Shown one piece after another: positions 50,532-61,000 of a stretch of DNA of 64,000 nucleotides. The first letter of the stretch is position 1. Every line of letters begins with the position of its first letter. Source of the DNA: Candidatus Woesearchaeota archaeon (lineage in GTDB: Archaea; Nanobdellota; Nanobdellia; Woesearchaeales; ARS49); NCBI GenBank assembly GCA_018302815.1, contig JAGVZE010000016.1:29919-93918 (forward strand), written 5' to 3'. A program made the position numbers and the translations under genes. The notes under the pieces are model-generated. The model was not told the origin of the DNA. It saw only the letters and a list, made by a program, of their open reading frames with translations, and ran no database searches.

Positions 50532-50751
50532 GCTCCCATGCCTCGTCTTTTGAATTATCCCATAATTCCTTCATCTTCTGCTGCTGGACTTTATGAAGAA
50601 ATTCATCGTACTGATTGCGTTTCTTGGTATTGCGAAACACTTCAGTCATCTTTTGCAGCAACTCATTATACGTCTGCCTCGGATATTCCTTGGATTTCTT
50701 GAGCTGAACGATAACCGATTTGTCCAGTTGTATAGTTGATATAGTAGTCAT
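50524..50751 (-). CDS. Antitoxin partner (helical)
   Basis: 75 residues. TTISTIQLDKSVIVQLKKSK, YPRQTYNELLQKM is ribbon-helix-helix-like, followed by a charged helical tail ending SKDEAWERA. Unlike the AbrB antitoxin at 5639. A repeat-rich operator covers its start. Confidence 0.7.
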   Translation of the reverse strand: MTTISTIQLDKSVIVQLKKSKEYPRQTYNELLQKMTEVFRNTKKRNQYDEFLHKVQQQKMKELWDNSKDEAWERA

Positions 50752-50768
50752 ATATAATCAACATATAG
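50732..50768 (-). promoter_or_regulatory. Inverted repeat at the second mazF-like module start
   Basis: GTTGATATA (50735-50743) and TATAATCAAC (50754-50763) are facing arms around ATG 50751, next to ACATATAGTTA. Likely operator for the ribbon-helix-helix antitoxin; TATATAGG lies just upstream. Confidence 0.45.
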
Positions 50769-50862
50769 TTACCTATATAAACTTTTCTTTTGCATCAATA
50801 GCATCATTCTTTTGCACGCAAGCCCACAACATTTAAAAACCCATTTTCCCTGTAATTTAACT

Positions 50863-51372
50863 ATGAAAAAGACGTTTTTCGCGCTCGTTTTCCTAGCTGT
50901 ACTTGGCTCAGCTATGACCGGCTATCTTAGCTATTCTTGGCTTGTGAACGATTCCATAGTCTGTCCAATAGGCAACCCTGCCGGGTGCGCAATAGCCACT
51001 CAAAGCAGCTATTCAAAGCTTGGACCCGTGCCATTCGCAGTGCTCGGTTTCATAGTATGGATAGCGCTACTTTTGCTGGCGCAAAGAGTGTATAACGCAC
51101 ACAAACTAAACTTAAACCCGGCACCATATCTCACAGCAGCATTCATACTAACAAGCATCGGAGTCGCAGCAGCAGGATACTTCAACAGCATAATGCTATT
51201 CAAACTCAACGCAATCTGCTTTTGGTGCGAAGCTAGCCACACACTAATGCTCAGCAAATACTTTTTGACAAGCTATCTTGCGTTCGGAAACGAGAAAAAA
51301 TGGCTCATCAAAACATTCGCAATAGCGCTGATCGCATTCTTCGTGCCATTCTTTTTCGCCAAAGGATTTTAA
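50863..51372 (+). CDS. VKOR-family thiol oxidoreductase
   Basis: 169 residues from ATG 50863 (TATA ATTTAAAAAC at 50831 gives leaderless spacing). Four to five TM helices. Cysteine pair CPIGNPAGC (about 27-35) then SKLGPVPFAVLGF, and the active CxxC in ICFWCEASH (about 125-130). Re-oxidises thiol carriers that form disulfides in exported proteins; fits the Cys-rich secreted proteins nearby. Confidence 0.88.
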   Translation: MKKTFFALVFLAVLGSAMTGYLSYSWLVNDSIVCPIGNPAGCAIATQSSYSKLGPVPFAVLGFIVWIALLLLAQRVYNAHKLNLNPAPYLTAAFILTSIGVAAAGYFNSIMLFKLNAICFWCEASHTLMLSKYFLTSYLAFGNEKKWLIKTFAIALIAFFVPFFFAKGF

Positions 51373-51423
51373 GAATTATTTTGTGTCATAATGGTTAAAA
51401 AGCACTAAAGTGTACGCTTCATT

Positions 51424-51687
51424 GTGCCTGTAACGCACCCGTACGACAAACCAAAGCAACTTGAACTTGCAACAGCTTCTGTTTGCGCAGTCATCCTAGC
51501 AGCAGGATTCGCAGCATCATACATCAATTCTAAACTAAAGCAAATGTCAAGACCACACATCTACCAAGAAAACGTGGTCGCAGGGCCCGAACAGGAAAGC
51601 TACTGCGTGGTAGATGGAAAACGGGCATACTTATCAATAGATGGCGCCACAATAGAGGACCGCGTCAAAGAACAAAAAGGGGATTAA
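51424..51687 (+). CDS. Small single-TM protein 1
   Basis: 87 residues from GTG 51424. TM about 17-35 (ASVCAVILAAGFAASYI), then a polar domain with SYCVVDGKRAYLSIDGATIE. Similar end style to the next gene (EEYITLYGKRYYSKIDEISLE). One-base overlap with 51687. Function unknown. Confidence 0.55.
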   Translation: MPVTHPYDKPKQLELATASVCAVILAAGFAASYINSKLKQMSRPHIYQENVVAGPEQESYCVVDGKRAYLSIDGATIEDRVKEQKGD

Positions 51688-52109
51688 TGACTGAACGAGG
51701 CAAACCTGAAGACCAACTGGGCAGAGCAATCGATGAAGCATTAAAGAAAATAGCACGAGGCGACTATCGCACGCCTCGAGTGAACATACGCGGATATGAT
51801 TCCCTTAGAGAACACGATCGACATGAAAAGTCGAAGCAAGAGAAAGCGTACCAACGAGCAGGGTGCATAGGAGCGCTCATAGTCGCAGGGGTTTTGAGCA
51901 TACCCCTCTTAAGCCTCGGAGCATCATACCTGTATAATACCACAAGAAGCTACCTTCGACCGCTTCCCGTCACAGAGAACGTCATCGGCAACAGCGACCC
52001 TGAAGAATACATAACACTCTATGGAAAAAGATACTACTCAAAAATAGATGAGATATCCCTTGAAACATACTTCGTTACTGAACCTACGTATCCTAAAAAA
52101 GACCACTAA
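51687..52109 (+). CDS. Small single-TM protein 2
   Basis: 140 residues, MTERGKPEDQLGRAIDEALK. Charged cytoplasmic N-terminus (~70), TM about 72-92 (GCIGALIVAGVLSIPLLSLG), outer tail DPEEYITLYGKRYYSKIDEI related to the 51424 protein's YCVVDGKRAYLSIDGATI. Appears paralogous to 51424 in the outer part. Confidence 0.55.
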   Translation: MTERGKPEDQLGRAIDEALKKIARGDYRTPRVNIRGYDSLREHDRHEKSKQEKAYQRAGCIGALIVAGVLSIPLLSLGASYLYNTTRSYLRPLPVTENVIGNSDPEEYITLYGKRYYSKIDEISLETYFVTEPTYPKKDH

Positions 52110-52151
52110 TTTGTCACAGGCAATATAAACAACAATAGTTCCACGAAAATC

Positions 52152-52316
52152 ATGCCAAAAACAATAAACACAACACTAGAGACAATAATCGCAGCGGGAC
52201 TGATAGCCGCCATGGCGGGCATCTATTGCAATCTAGCATACAAATCAGAGAAAATGACACAAGAGCCAATCCAAGAATATTCCCCTGCTGCTCCCGTGAC
52301 TTCAAATTACCAGTAA
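52152..52316 (+). CDS. Small single-TM protein 3
   Basis: 54 residues, MPKTINTTLETIIAAGLIAA; TM about 10-28, short outer tail ending PVTSNYQ. TATA-like AATATAAAC at 52123-52131. Short version of the two preceding genes' layout (TM near the N-terminus). Confidence 0.5.
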   Translation: MPKTINTTLETIIAAGLIAAMAGIYCNLAYKSEKMTQEPIQEYSPAAPVTSNYQ

Positions 52317-52380
52317 GGCTGAATCTTCCACTGGACAGCCCAGCGCATCATTTAAGAACAAAACTATTTCACCGCGTTTG

Positions 52381-53451
52381 ATGCGAATAATCCTGCACGT
52401 CGATATGGACTGCTTTTTCGCGCAATGCGAGGAAAGAGAACGACCTCAAATCAAGGGAAAACCGGTCGTTGTAGGCGCGGACCCGAAAAACGGCGCGGGA
52501 AGAGGCGTTGTTAGCACGTGCAACTATGAGGCTCGCGCGTTTGGCATCAAAAGCGCGATGCCTATATCTGCAGCTTGGAAACGATGCCCGAACGCGATAT
52601 TCCTGCCACACAACTTTGAACTCTATTCATCAGCATCACGCGCAGTAATGGCCATATTTCGCAAATACTCGCACAAATTCGAACAAGTCAGCATAGACGA
52701 AGCGTACCTTGACATAAGCCACGCGGAAAGCCATGATGCCGCAAGAAAGATCGCTCTTGCGATCAAGGCAGAGGCACTCGAAAAAGAGAAGCTAACCTGC
52801 AGCATCGGAATAGGACCGAACAAATTGGTAGCGAAAATCGCAGCAGGCGAACGCAAGCCAAACGGGCTCACAATAATCCCCGCTGAAGAAGTCGAACCGT
52901 TCCTCTTCCCCAAAAAAGCAGGAGCGCTATTCGGAATAGGCATCAAAACAGAACAACGACTGAACGAACTAGGAATAATGACAGTACAAGACATCGCGAA
53001 CACGCCAGAAGAAGTTCTTGCAGAAAACTTTGGAAGCTTTGGCTATTCAATGCTCGCGATGGCGCACGGAAACGACGACCGCGAAATCGTACAAGAATGG
53101 ATCACCAAAAGCATCGGACGCCAAATAACATTCGAACACGACACCCGCGATGAAAGAAAAATAATGGACGTGATAGATAGCATAATACCCGAAATATACA
53201 GAGAATTACGCTCGCAAGACTTCACCTATAAAACACTGGTTCTGAAAGTAAGATACTCAGACTTTGAAACGCATACCAAAAATAAAACTCTGCCCCATCA
53301 CACTAACAATATCAAAGCGCTAAGATTGATGGCGCAAGAAAACCTGGCTAGATTTCTGATGGACAAAAGAAAAATAAGACTAATCGGCATGAGCGTTCAC
53401 AACCTTAGGGAAAAGCATATAAAACAACCCCAACAGACACTCACAATATGA
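52381..53451 (+). CDS. dinB: DNA polymerase IV (Y family)
   Basis: 356 residues from ATG 52381. Translesion polymerase. HVDMDCFFAQCEERERP (metal Asp), YEARAFGIKSAMP, and SIDEAYLDIS (catalytic Asp/Glu); GIGPNKLVAKIA and the little-finger domain at the end. ATGA-coupled to a THUMP protein. Length is standard for Dpo4-type enzymes. Confidence 0.94.
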   Translation: MRIILHVDMDCFFAQCEERERPQIKGKPVVVGADPKNGAGRGVVSTCNYEARAFGIKSAMPISAAWKRCPNAIFLPHNFELYSSASRAVMAIFRKYSHKFEQVSIDEAYLDISHAESHDAARKIALAIKAEALEKEKLTCSIGIGPNKLVAKIAAGERKPNGLTIIPAEEVEPFLFPKKAGALFGIGIKTEQRLNELGIMTVQDIANTPEEVLAENFGSFGYSMLAMAHGNDDREIVQEWITKSIGRQITFEHDTRDERKIMDVIDSIIPEIYRELRSQDFTYKTLVLKVRYSDFETHTKNKTLPHHTNNIKALRLMAQENLARFLMDKRKIRLIGMSVHNLREKHIKQPQQTLTI

Positions 53452-53942
53452 ACCTCATAGTGCACTATGGCACGGCAGGATATTTGTCGGCGAAAATGGA
53501 AATACACGCCATCTTAACCAAGCTTGGCGACCAAAAAGAAGAACAAGACCTATTGGCGCCAGGAGTAATAGGGGTCACCACAAAACTCGACGCGCGCAAA
53601 ATAGTCGTGGAAGTCAAAGACCAATACGTAACAGACCCTGAAAGCATACGCGCGACACACAAATGGGAACCGGCGGACAACTGGTGCGATGCCACAACGA
53701 ATGCCATAAGCAAAATAATACGCGAAGACATACGAGAATTCATGATGCCAGACGATTTGTACACGATAAAAGTCGATGAACATAACAGCAAACTGGCAAA
53801 AGACGAAGTCCTTAAAGCTGCCGCACAATATATGCGCGGAAAACTAGAATATGAAAGACCTAATAAAACACTCGCGATAGAACTATTTGACACGAAGGCC
53901 TGCGTGACGCTTGCGTTGAAAAAAGATATGTTCACGAGATAA
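53448..53942 (+). CDS. THUMP-domain protein (TAN1-like)
   Basis: 164 residues. THUMP pattern across about 60-155: THKWEPADNWC, IREDIREFMMPDDLYTIKVD, AAAQYMRGKLEYERPNKTLA. Archaeal stand-alone THUMP proteins bind tRNA and assist modification such as N4-acetylcytidine formation. The short N-terminus (VHYGTAGYLSAKMEIHAIL) fits the accompanying NFLD-like region. Coupled to dinB by ATGA. Confidence 0.75.
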   Translation: MNLIVHYGTAGYLSAKMEIHAILTKLGDQKEEQDLLAPGVIGVTTKLDARKIVVEVKDQYVTDPESIRATHKWEPADNWCDATTNAISKIIREDIREFMMPDDLYTIKVDEHNSKLAKDEVLKAAAQYMRGKLEYERPNKTLAIELFDTKACVTLALKKDMFTR

Positions 53943-53973
53943 CTTTAAATAGGCATTTTTGGAATTTATAACA

Positions 53974-54675
53974 ATGAACGGGCAAAATTTCCAGTTATTA
54001 AAACGACTTAGCGCGGCCATTGCCACCATATCACTTTGCGCGTGCGCGTATCCTAGAGTCAGCGGACCATACACGTTCAACAACGTACAGCCAGTGCACA
54101 CCACTCGCTCAACAGATGAAAGCGCGATAGAATCAACACTCGAAGAACTTGAACGTATCCCTGACAACATCCAACGCATCGGAAATAACTACGGACGAAT
54201 CGTTCTCTTCGCAGGACGCCTCACCGATCAACCAGAATTCGAACAACATACAGGACAAAGACACGAAACAGCAGGCTCTTGGAACTCAATCGATGGCTGC
54301 TACAACCGCCAAAGCAGACAGGCGTTCATAAGCATATACCCGCCTCCCAGACACTCTGAAAGCGTAGAACTGCACGAATACGGCCACATGATAGACCAAG
54401 CACTCGGATTTGAGTCAAACAAGACAAGCTTTAAGCGAATATTTGAACAATACCGCGATGAAACAATCTTTGGCATTCAATATATGCAGCTTCACCAAGC
54501 TTCAAGAACAGAAGAATTCTTCGCCACCTGCTTTGCGCGATACTACCACAGCGACTTCTCACGCGAACGGCTGCAACGCAACTATCCTGAAGCCGCAGAA
54601 TACTTTGAAAGATTGGATGAGAGATTGAATTCTTGCGGACGTTTTTATGTGGTAAACGGTCAAGACGATAAATGA
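53974..54675 (+). CDS. Lipoprotein with ATLF-like metallopeptidase domain
   Basis: 233 residues from ATG 53974 (TTTAAATAG at 53944-53952 supports it). A hydrophobic leader ending ISLCACAYP suggests lipid anchoring at Cys. Zinc motif VELHEYGHMIDQALG (about 133-147) and RTEEFFATCFARYY (about 175-188, Glu ligand) match the anthrax-lethal-factor-like (M34/ATLF) fold. Extracytoplasmic protease predicted. Confidence 0.72.
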   Translation: MNGQNFQLLKRLSAAIATISLCACAYPRVSGPYTFNNVQPVHTTRSTDESAIESTLEELERIPDNIQRIGNNYGRIVLFAGRLTDQPEFEQHTGQRHETAGSWNSIDGCYNRQSRQAFISIYPPPRHSESVELHEYGHMIDQALGFESNKTSFKRIFEQYRDETIFGIQYMQLHQASRTEEFFATCFARYYHSDFSRERLQRNYPEAAEYFERLDERLNSCGRFYVVNGQDDK

Positions 54676-54696
54676 ATTTTGATTTAAACGAAAAAT

Positions 54697-54719
54697 ATGC
54701 GGCAGACAGAATTCGAACT
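54697..54719 (-). repeat. Degenerate tRNA 3'-end-like segment
   Basis: ATGCGGCAGACAGAATTCGA... resembles the 3' end of the tRNA-Leu gene at 54895 but with substitutions. It lacks a pairing 5' acceptor strand nearby. Probably a decayed tRNA fragment. Confidence 0.45.
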
Positions 54720-54796
54720 CAATCCACTAACGTGGCGGGAGTTCAAATCCTCACTAGAATATTCAATGAACGATGCATTACGCATTTACCAACTCT

Positions 54797-54820
54797 ATGC
54801 GGACGGCAGGATTCGAACCT
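54797..54820 (-). repeat. 24-bp duplicate of the tRNA-Leu 3' end
   Basis: Identical to 54894-54917: acceptor 3' strand plus T-arm of tRNA-Leu. No complete tRNA can be folded around it. Such duplicates arise when elements integrate into tRNA 3' ends, or by partial tandem duplication. Confidence 0.7.
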
Positions 54821-54894
54821 CAGCCCGTCTACGGACGGTCTGAGCTTCGAATCTGTTTGCCAACATTATTGCGGAGCTTCGCGTATCCTTTTAA

Positions 54895-54978
54895 TGCGGA
54901 CGGCAGGATTCGAACCTGCGCATGCACTAAGCAACAAGCTCCTGAAGCTTGCCCGTTTAACCACTTCGGTACGTCCGC
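54895..54978 (-). tRNA. tRNA-Leu (anticodon CAG)
   Basis: Acceptor GCGGACG pairs with CGTCCGC; D-arm CCGAAGTGGTTAAACGG; anticodon arm CAAGC-TTCAGGA-GCTTG with anticodon CAG; long type II variable arm; T-arm GCAGG-TTCGAAT-CCTGC; discriminator A. No CCA encoded and no intron seen. Confidence 0.93.
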
Positions 54979-55030
54979 GTTTGTGAAACACTGAATTGAG
55001 AAAAATATCACAGAACGAGGTTTATAAAGC

Positions 55031-58000
55031 TTACTTCCGTTTCAAAAACTTGTCTTCCATCTTTTTGCTTTCGCCAAGCTCCTGCTTAAGAGTCTTGAAC
55101 TTCTGCTCGAGCTCTTTTGCGCGGGTAAGCGGGTCCTGCAAAGACTGTGAAGGAGGCTTTCCTTCGCTCTTTCTAAGAACAAAGAACGCGACAGCTCCAA
55201 GAACAAGAATTACAAGCACCGATGCCGCAATCACTCCCTTATTCCAAGGCTGTTTAGCGACAGAAGGCTCAGGAGCTAATTCCACCGAAGGAGCCAGCTC
55301 TGAAGAAGGCTGCGAAACAGGCGCGGGTTCTGATGCAGGCTCTGGCTTTGACTCTGGCGCCTTGACTTCAGCAGGCGCAGGCCGAGCTAGTTTCTCCAAA
55401 TAAATGCGAACCTTCGAGTATGCAATGTCCACAATCTCGACCTTCAAGTCGTGAACTCCATCAAAGTCCACATCAACTAACTGGACAGCTTTCTTCGCGA
55501 TAGTGAAATCCTGAGGAACGCTCGCCACCCTGAAACTCGCACGGTCAGCCAAGACCTGGACAACAGTCAAAGTGTGTTCAACATTATCAATGATAAACTT
55601 AACCTTATCGTTCTGCTTAAGATATGAGGAAGTCATAGTATTGCCGCTCATAGATGAAACGGATGCTGTGCCTGAAGCCCCGCCCGCGCCACCGCCACCT
55701 CCCCCACCACCACCGAAAACCTGTGTTGCGACAGTTGTCTGCTGAGACGCATTAACGCTAAGAGGCTGTCCGCTCGTATTGGCAAATGTAACATTCACAG
55801 TATTGTTGAGCGTTCCGGTGAAACCCGCAGTCAAATTCACGCTAATGTTAATAGTAGTCGATTGACCTGGCGATAAGTTGCCAATCAAGAAAGTAGTGTT
55901 ACCGCTCGAAGGCGCAGGCGACGAACCGTTAAACGTAACTCCTCCCGATAGTGAGTCATCCACCGTAACATTGAACGCAGTATCATCGCCCGAGTTTGTT
56001 ATTGTGATAGTGTACGTAAGAGACGTACCAGGCGTCACAGGATCAGATGAATCAGTCTTAGTTACGGTGAGCAATGGGAATCCAATAACTAACGTCGTCG
56101 TACTATTAGTCTCATTCGTAGAGTTGCCAAGCGATGTTGTCGCATTGACAACATATGAATTATTCAACGTCGAACCGTTAACGAGCGACGTGCTCGTACT
56201 CACAGTTATGTTGACCAAAAACGACTGGCCAGGCGCAAGCATACCTACCGCAAAAGTGTTATTCGAACCTGTCGGGCTCGGAGAACCTGAGACGAATGAC
56301 GTACCAGACGGATAAGTCTCGATCACCGATACGTTGAACGCGTAACCTTCGCCAGTATTAGTCACGTTGATTGTGTAGTTCATCGTGTTGCTTTTTATTA
56401 CAGATGCATCACCAGTCTTGTTCGTAACAAACGCAGGCCCTGCCACAACTGTCGTAAGCTGTTCTGTCGTAAGGAGGTCAGCATCATTGCTTACGTTCTG
56501 GAACGTTAGATTCGCAGTGTTATTGATAATAGAACCATTGGTTAGCGAATCGTTAACCAAAACAGTGATGTTTATCCTAAAAGTCTGATTCGGAGCAAGA
56601 TTGCCCACCTCAAATGTTCCATTAGGCGTAGTTGGACTTGGCTGCGCGCTCACAAAAGTCACATTCGATGAGTAAAAGTCAAGAACTGTGACGTTGAAAG
56701 CGTAATCATCGCCGGTGTTGTTCACGATTATCGTATAATTTAACAACGAACCTCTCAAAACAGGATCAAGCGATTCAGTCTTTGTGAAATTGACCAACGG
56801 GCTTCCGAGCACCGTAATAACTGCGCTTGTTGATTGCGAAGCGAGGTCATTAGTCGAATTGGTGAAATTGACTACAACGCTATTGTTAAGAACAGTGCCA
56901 TTCGCCCCGCTCGAAAGGTTAACAGAGATGTTTATGAGGAACTCCTGGCCAGGAGAAAGCGTTCCAACAGTGAACGTTCCGTTCGGAGTCGAAGGCACAG
57001 GAGATGACTCAATGAAAGTCACGCCAGCAGGATACGTCTCCTGAACAACAATATTTTGCGCAGGAACGTTACCCGTGCTTGTTATATTTATTGTGTAGTT
57101 GAACTGAGTACCCCTTGGAACCAGGCTCGTGTTTGCGACCTTTGTCACTGAAACGTTGGCGAACTCATTGAGAACAGTTGTCTGCTCGATCACCTGCACG
57201 GAAAATATCGTCCCCGTGCTGTTCTCAAAAGTCACATTCGCAGTGTTGTTGATTAAAGTGCCATTCTCAAGAGAACCATCTACACGCACGGTTATGTTGA
57301 CCGTGAACGTTTGATTTTCAGTCAAATTGCCTATTGAGAAAATGTTATTCCCTGATGATGCTGCAGGCTGGCTTGTTAGCACTGTAACCTGACCAGGATA
57401 TGACTCATTAATAGTTATGTTGAACGCGTTTCCGCTCGTCACGTTGACCGTTATTTGATAAGTGAGATTTCCACTCACGTTCACCGGATCGATAGAATCT
57501 ATCTTCGTTAACAAAATAGATAGACCTGACTGGTTGATCTCGAATGCAGTGAAATGAGTCACGTTGAAAACGTGAGTTCCGCCCGCATTGCTCACCAAAA
57601 CACACTCAGGCTCGGGGCAAAGCTCGAACAAATCAGCATCATCACGATCTATGAGAATCTGCGTACTTGTGAAAGGAAGATTACGCAAAGTCACTTGACC
57701 AGACTGGTTGAGGAATGAAAGGTTTGTCGTGTTGACAAAAGAATGATTAAGACTTATGTTAAGCTGAGTCAGATTGATAGACACTCCACCAGGCATCGTG
57801 AAGTTGCCTATTATCCTTATGCTTCCAGTCGCGTTATCGAATAAAGTGTTAGTGAAATTGTTGCCTGTCGAAGGAGTGTCCTGAATGAAAATCCAGCTCC
57901 TATTCGACTGAAGCGTTGTGTTCCTAAAATCATTATCCGAACCGCCATTCGCGCCGAACTCCACCGCGCCAGCAGTATCGCTCGCGAAAGTGTTATTGAT

Positions 58001-61000
58001 GAGAATGTTGTTATCAGCATCGCTTGTCAAATAGATTCCGCCCTCACTCGAACTAGTCGCACGGCTCTCAACAATACGGTTTCTTATCGAACCGAACAAG
58101 CGGATTCCGTATTGAGAATTGCTTTGGCCGGTACTGTTGGTGAGATTGTTATCTCCTCCAGAATTGAAATCGATTCCGAAATTCGAACTGCTGAAACCAG
58201 AGACGTTGAAGAAAGAATTGTTATGCGACGTTTGAACAGACACACCAATACCTGACGTGCTAACTCCAGTATCATTAATCAGTGAATTGAGCGAAGCTAC
58301 GATCAGCACAATCCCTGCTCCACTCGAACTTATCCCGCGATTACCCCGAAAGACATTCCCATTACTTTGAATGCGCAATCCAAAGTTTGACGTACTTGAG
58401 GCATTGTTACCAATAAACGTGTTATTGCCTGAAGAAGAAGCCAGTTCAAGACCAGCATTGGTATCACTCACGGCCACACTCGAAGTCATAACATTTCCAA
58501 AGCTTGAAGCGAAATTGATTCCAACTCCTGAACTGCTGTTACCACGGTTTCCACTCAACGTGTTGTTATTACTCCCGCTCTCAATGGAAATACCCGAATT
58601 TGAAACGCTAGAACCGTTGTTATTCATCAAGAAGTTCTCATCGGCATTTGAAAACCTAATGCCGCGCTCAGAATCACTCGTAATGCTGTTATTTGCAATC
58701 GTATTATTGGAAGCTCCAACAACAAGACCTGTGCCTGAAACGCTTGTGATCGTATTATTCACGACAGTATTATTATTTGAATCATCCAAACTAATCCCGA
58801 CACCAGCGGATGTCGAAACAACATTGTTCTCTATTATGTTGCGCACGCTAATAACACCCACCGTGATACCTTGAGCAGACGTGCTTGCGCCCGAATTGAT
58901 AACTTGATTGAGTCTAACAAGGTTGATCAGCGTTCCCGATGTTAGATAGAATGTAAAGCTTGAATTGCTCGCACCCGTGCTGTTCTCGATAGTATTGGCG
59001 CTTCCTGAGGACACTAGTACCCCTGAACTCAAACTGCCAGTCGTATTCACCGTCACATTAAACACATTGCTATTCGTAGTACCCGACAAGAGTATCGCAT
59101 CCGAGCTTGAAGTTGAGCTGTTTCCCTGCACTACAATGCAGTTTTTAACAGTCACATTGTTCCTGCCGGTTACATTTATTCCCTTACCGTTTTGCGAGTT
59201 CGAATAATTGATTGTGAAACCCTTACAGTCAAGCGCGATGTTATCAGCCAAAATGTTAATTGCTGTTGCGGAACATGTCACGTTCTCAGTTAGCGTCGTG
59301 CTCGTCGTGATGTTAAGCGGACAGAACGGAGATTCCTGAGCTGCGTAACTTGTGAAACTAGAAACGTTAAATACAAACGTGCTGCCATTATACGAATCCT
59401 CAACACACTGCGGAGCATTGCAAACAGCGAATGAACCAGCATCCTCAAAATCAACACGAACTCTCGGATCCGTGAACGCAAGATCATGCAAAGTGATTTG
59501 AGCAGACGTGTTGAAGAAAGTAAGATTTGTCGAGTTAAGGAACGCCTTGTTGAAAGTGATGTTCAGATTCGACGTGCCTATAGCCTCATCCCCGGGTATT
59601 TCCGTCCTGTTCACAACCCTAATACTGCCGTTCGCGTTCTCAAATGTAGTGTTCGTCATATTATGCGGATTGCTAAAAAATGATTCAAGCCACGAATTAT
59701 TAGACAACAACAAAGTTCCATTGAATATGTTGCCTGACGATGAAATAATCACTAGACCAATAGACGTATTAGAAACGCCCGTTGTATTTGTGAAATTGTT
59801 TCCCACACTACTCGCAACGCCAAAACCAGTACCTGCAATACTAATCCCCACATTATTCTCAAACCTGCTTTGCGAAGTTCCTGCAGAAAAGCCCGCTCCA
59901 TCCGTGCTCAAACCAGTATTGTTCGCGATAAGATCTAAACCATCAAACAACTGAATTCCGGTTGCCAAACTTCCATTTCCGATCCCACGATTGTTAACAA
60001 ACGTGTGATTAAAGCCCGAAAGCAAAATACCAATTGAAAAGGAACCCATTCCTGTTCCCGCATTATTGGTCAAAATGTTATTATCGCCAGATACAAGTAT
60101 ACCTGTGATTTCACCAATTCCGATATTTCCCATCAGAACAGCGTTATCCGCCGCCGTGCTAATGCCGTTAAACCCAGTGCCCATACCGGTATTGTTGATA
60201 AGAGAATTGCCTGTTGCGACAGGAAACACGATAACAATCCCCTCATCGCCAGACGCAGTATTGTTAAGCAACACGTTCCCATCATCCCCACCAGAAGAAA
60301 GCCTAATGCCATTACCCGTGATTGAAGTTACAGAATTATTCTGAACCAAGCTATTCGCTGTGCCACTAAATAAAATACCATGCGCACCCGCCACACTCAC
60401 ATTATCCTGGAATACGACACAATTCTTCACCGTGACATTATTCCTGCCAGACATATTGATACCAACCCCCGTCTGCGCAGTGGAGTAGTTAACAGTAAAC
60501 CCAGCACAATCAAGAGCCACGTTGTTTGCCAGCATGTTGATAGCAGTCCCAGGACAAGTCACGTTCTCACCCAACGTTGTGCTCGTCGTGATGTTAAGCG
60601 GACAAACAGGCGACTCCTGAGTTGAATAACTTGTGAAACTTGAGACGTTGAACACAAACGTGCTGCCATTGTACGAATCCTCCACACACTGCGAAGCACT
60701 GCACAACGCGAAAGTACCGTCATCCTCGAAGTCGACAAGAGGACGCGGATTGGTGAAAGCGAGATTGTGCAAAGTAAGCTGAGCCGACGTGTTCAAGAAT
60801 GAAAGCGCTGAGCTGTTGACCAAAGAACGATTGAAACCGATGCTAAGATTCGACTGGCCAACCTCTGAAACAGGAACGGTCACGTTCACAAAGAAGATGC
60901 TCCCATTAATCGCATCAAACGATACATTCGAAAGATTATTAGCCCCAACTGTCGCTCGAATCCAAGTCGCATTCGAACGAATCGTCGCATTCGACACTGA

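Noticed and set aside
54697..54790. Third tRNA gene
   Set aside because: A D-arm-like CGCAT...ATGCG and a 7-base loop can be drawn, but the acceptor does not pair and U33 is missing.
54799..54880. Second tRNA gene
   Set aside because: T-arm and acceptor 3' strand are present, but no 5' acceptor partner or proper anticodon stem could be found; a fragment is the better reading.
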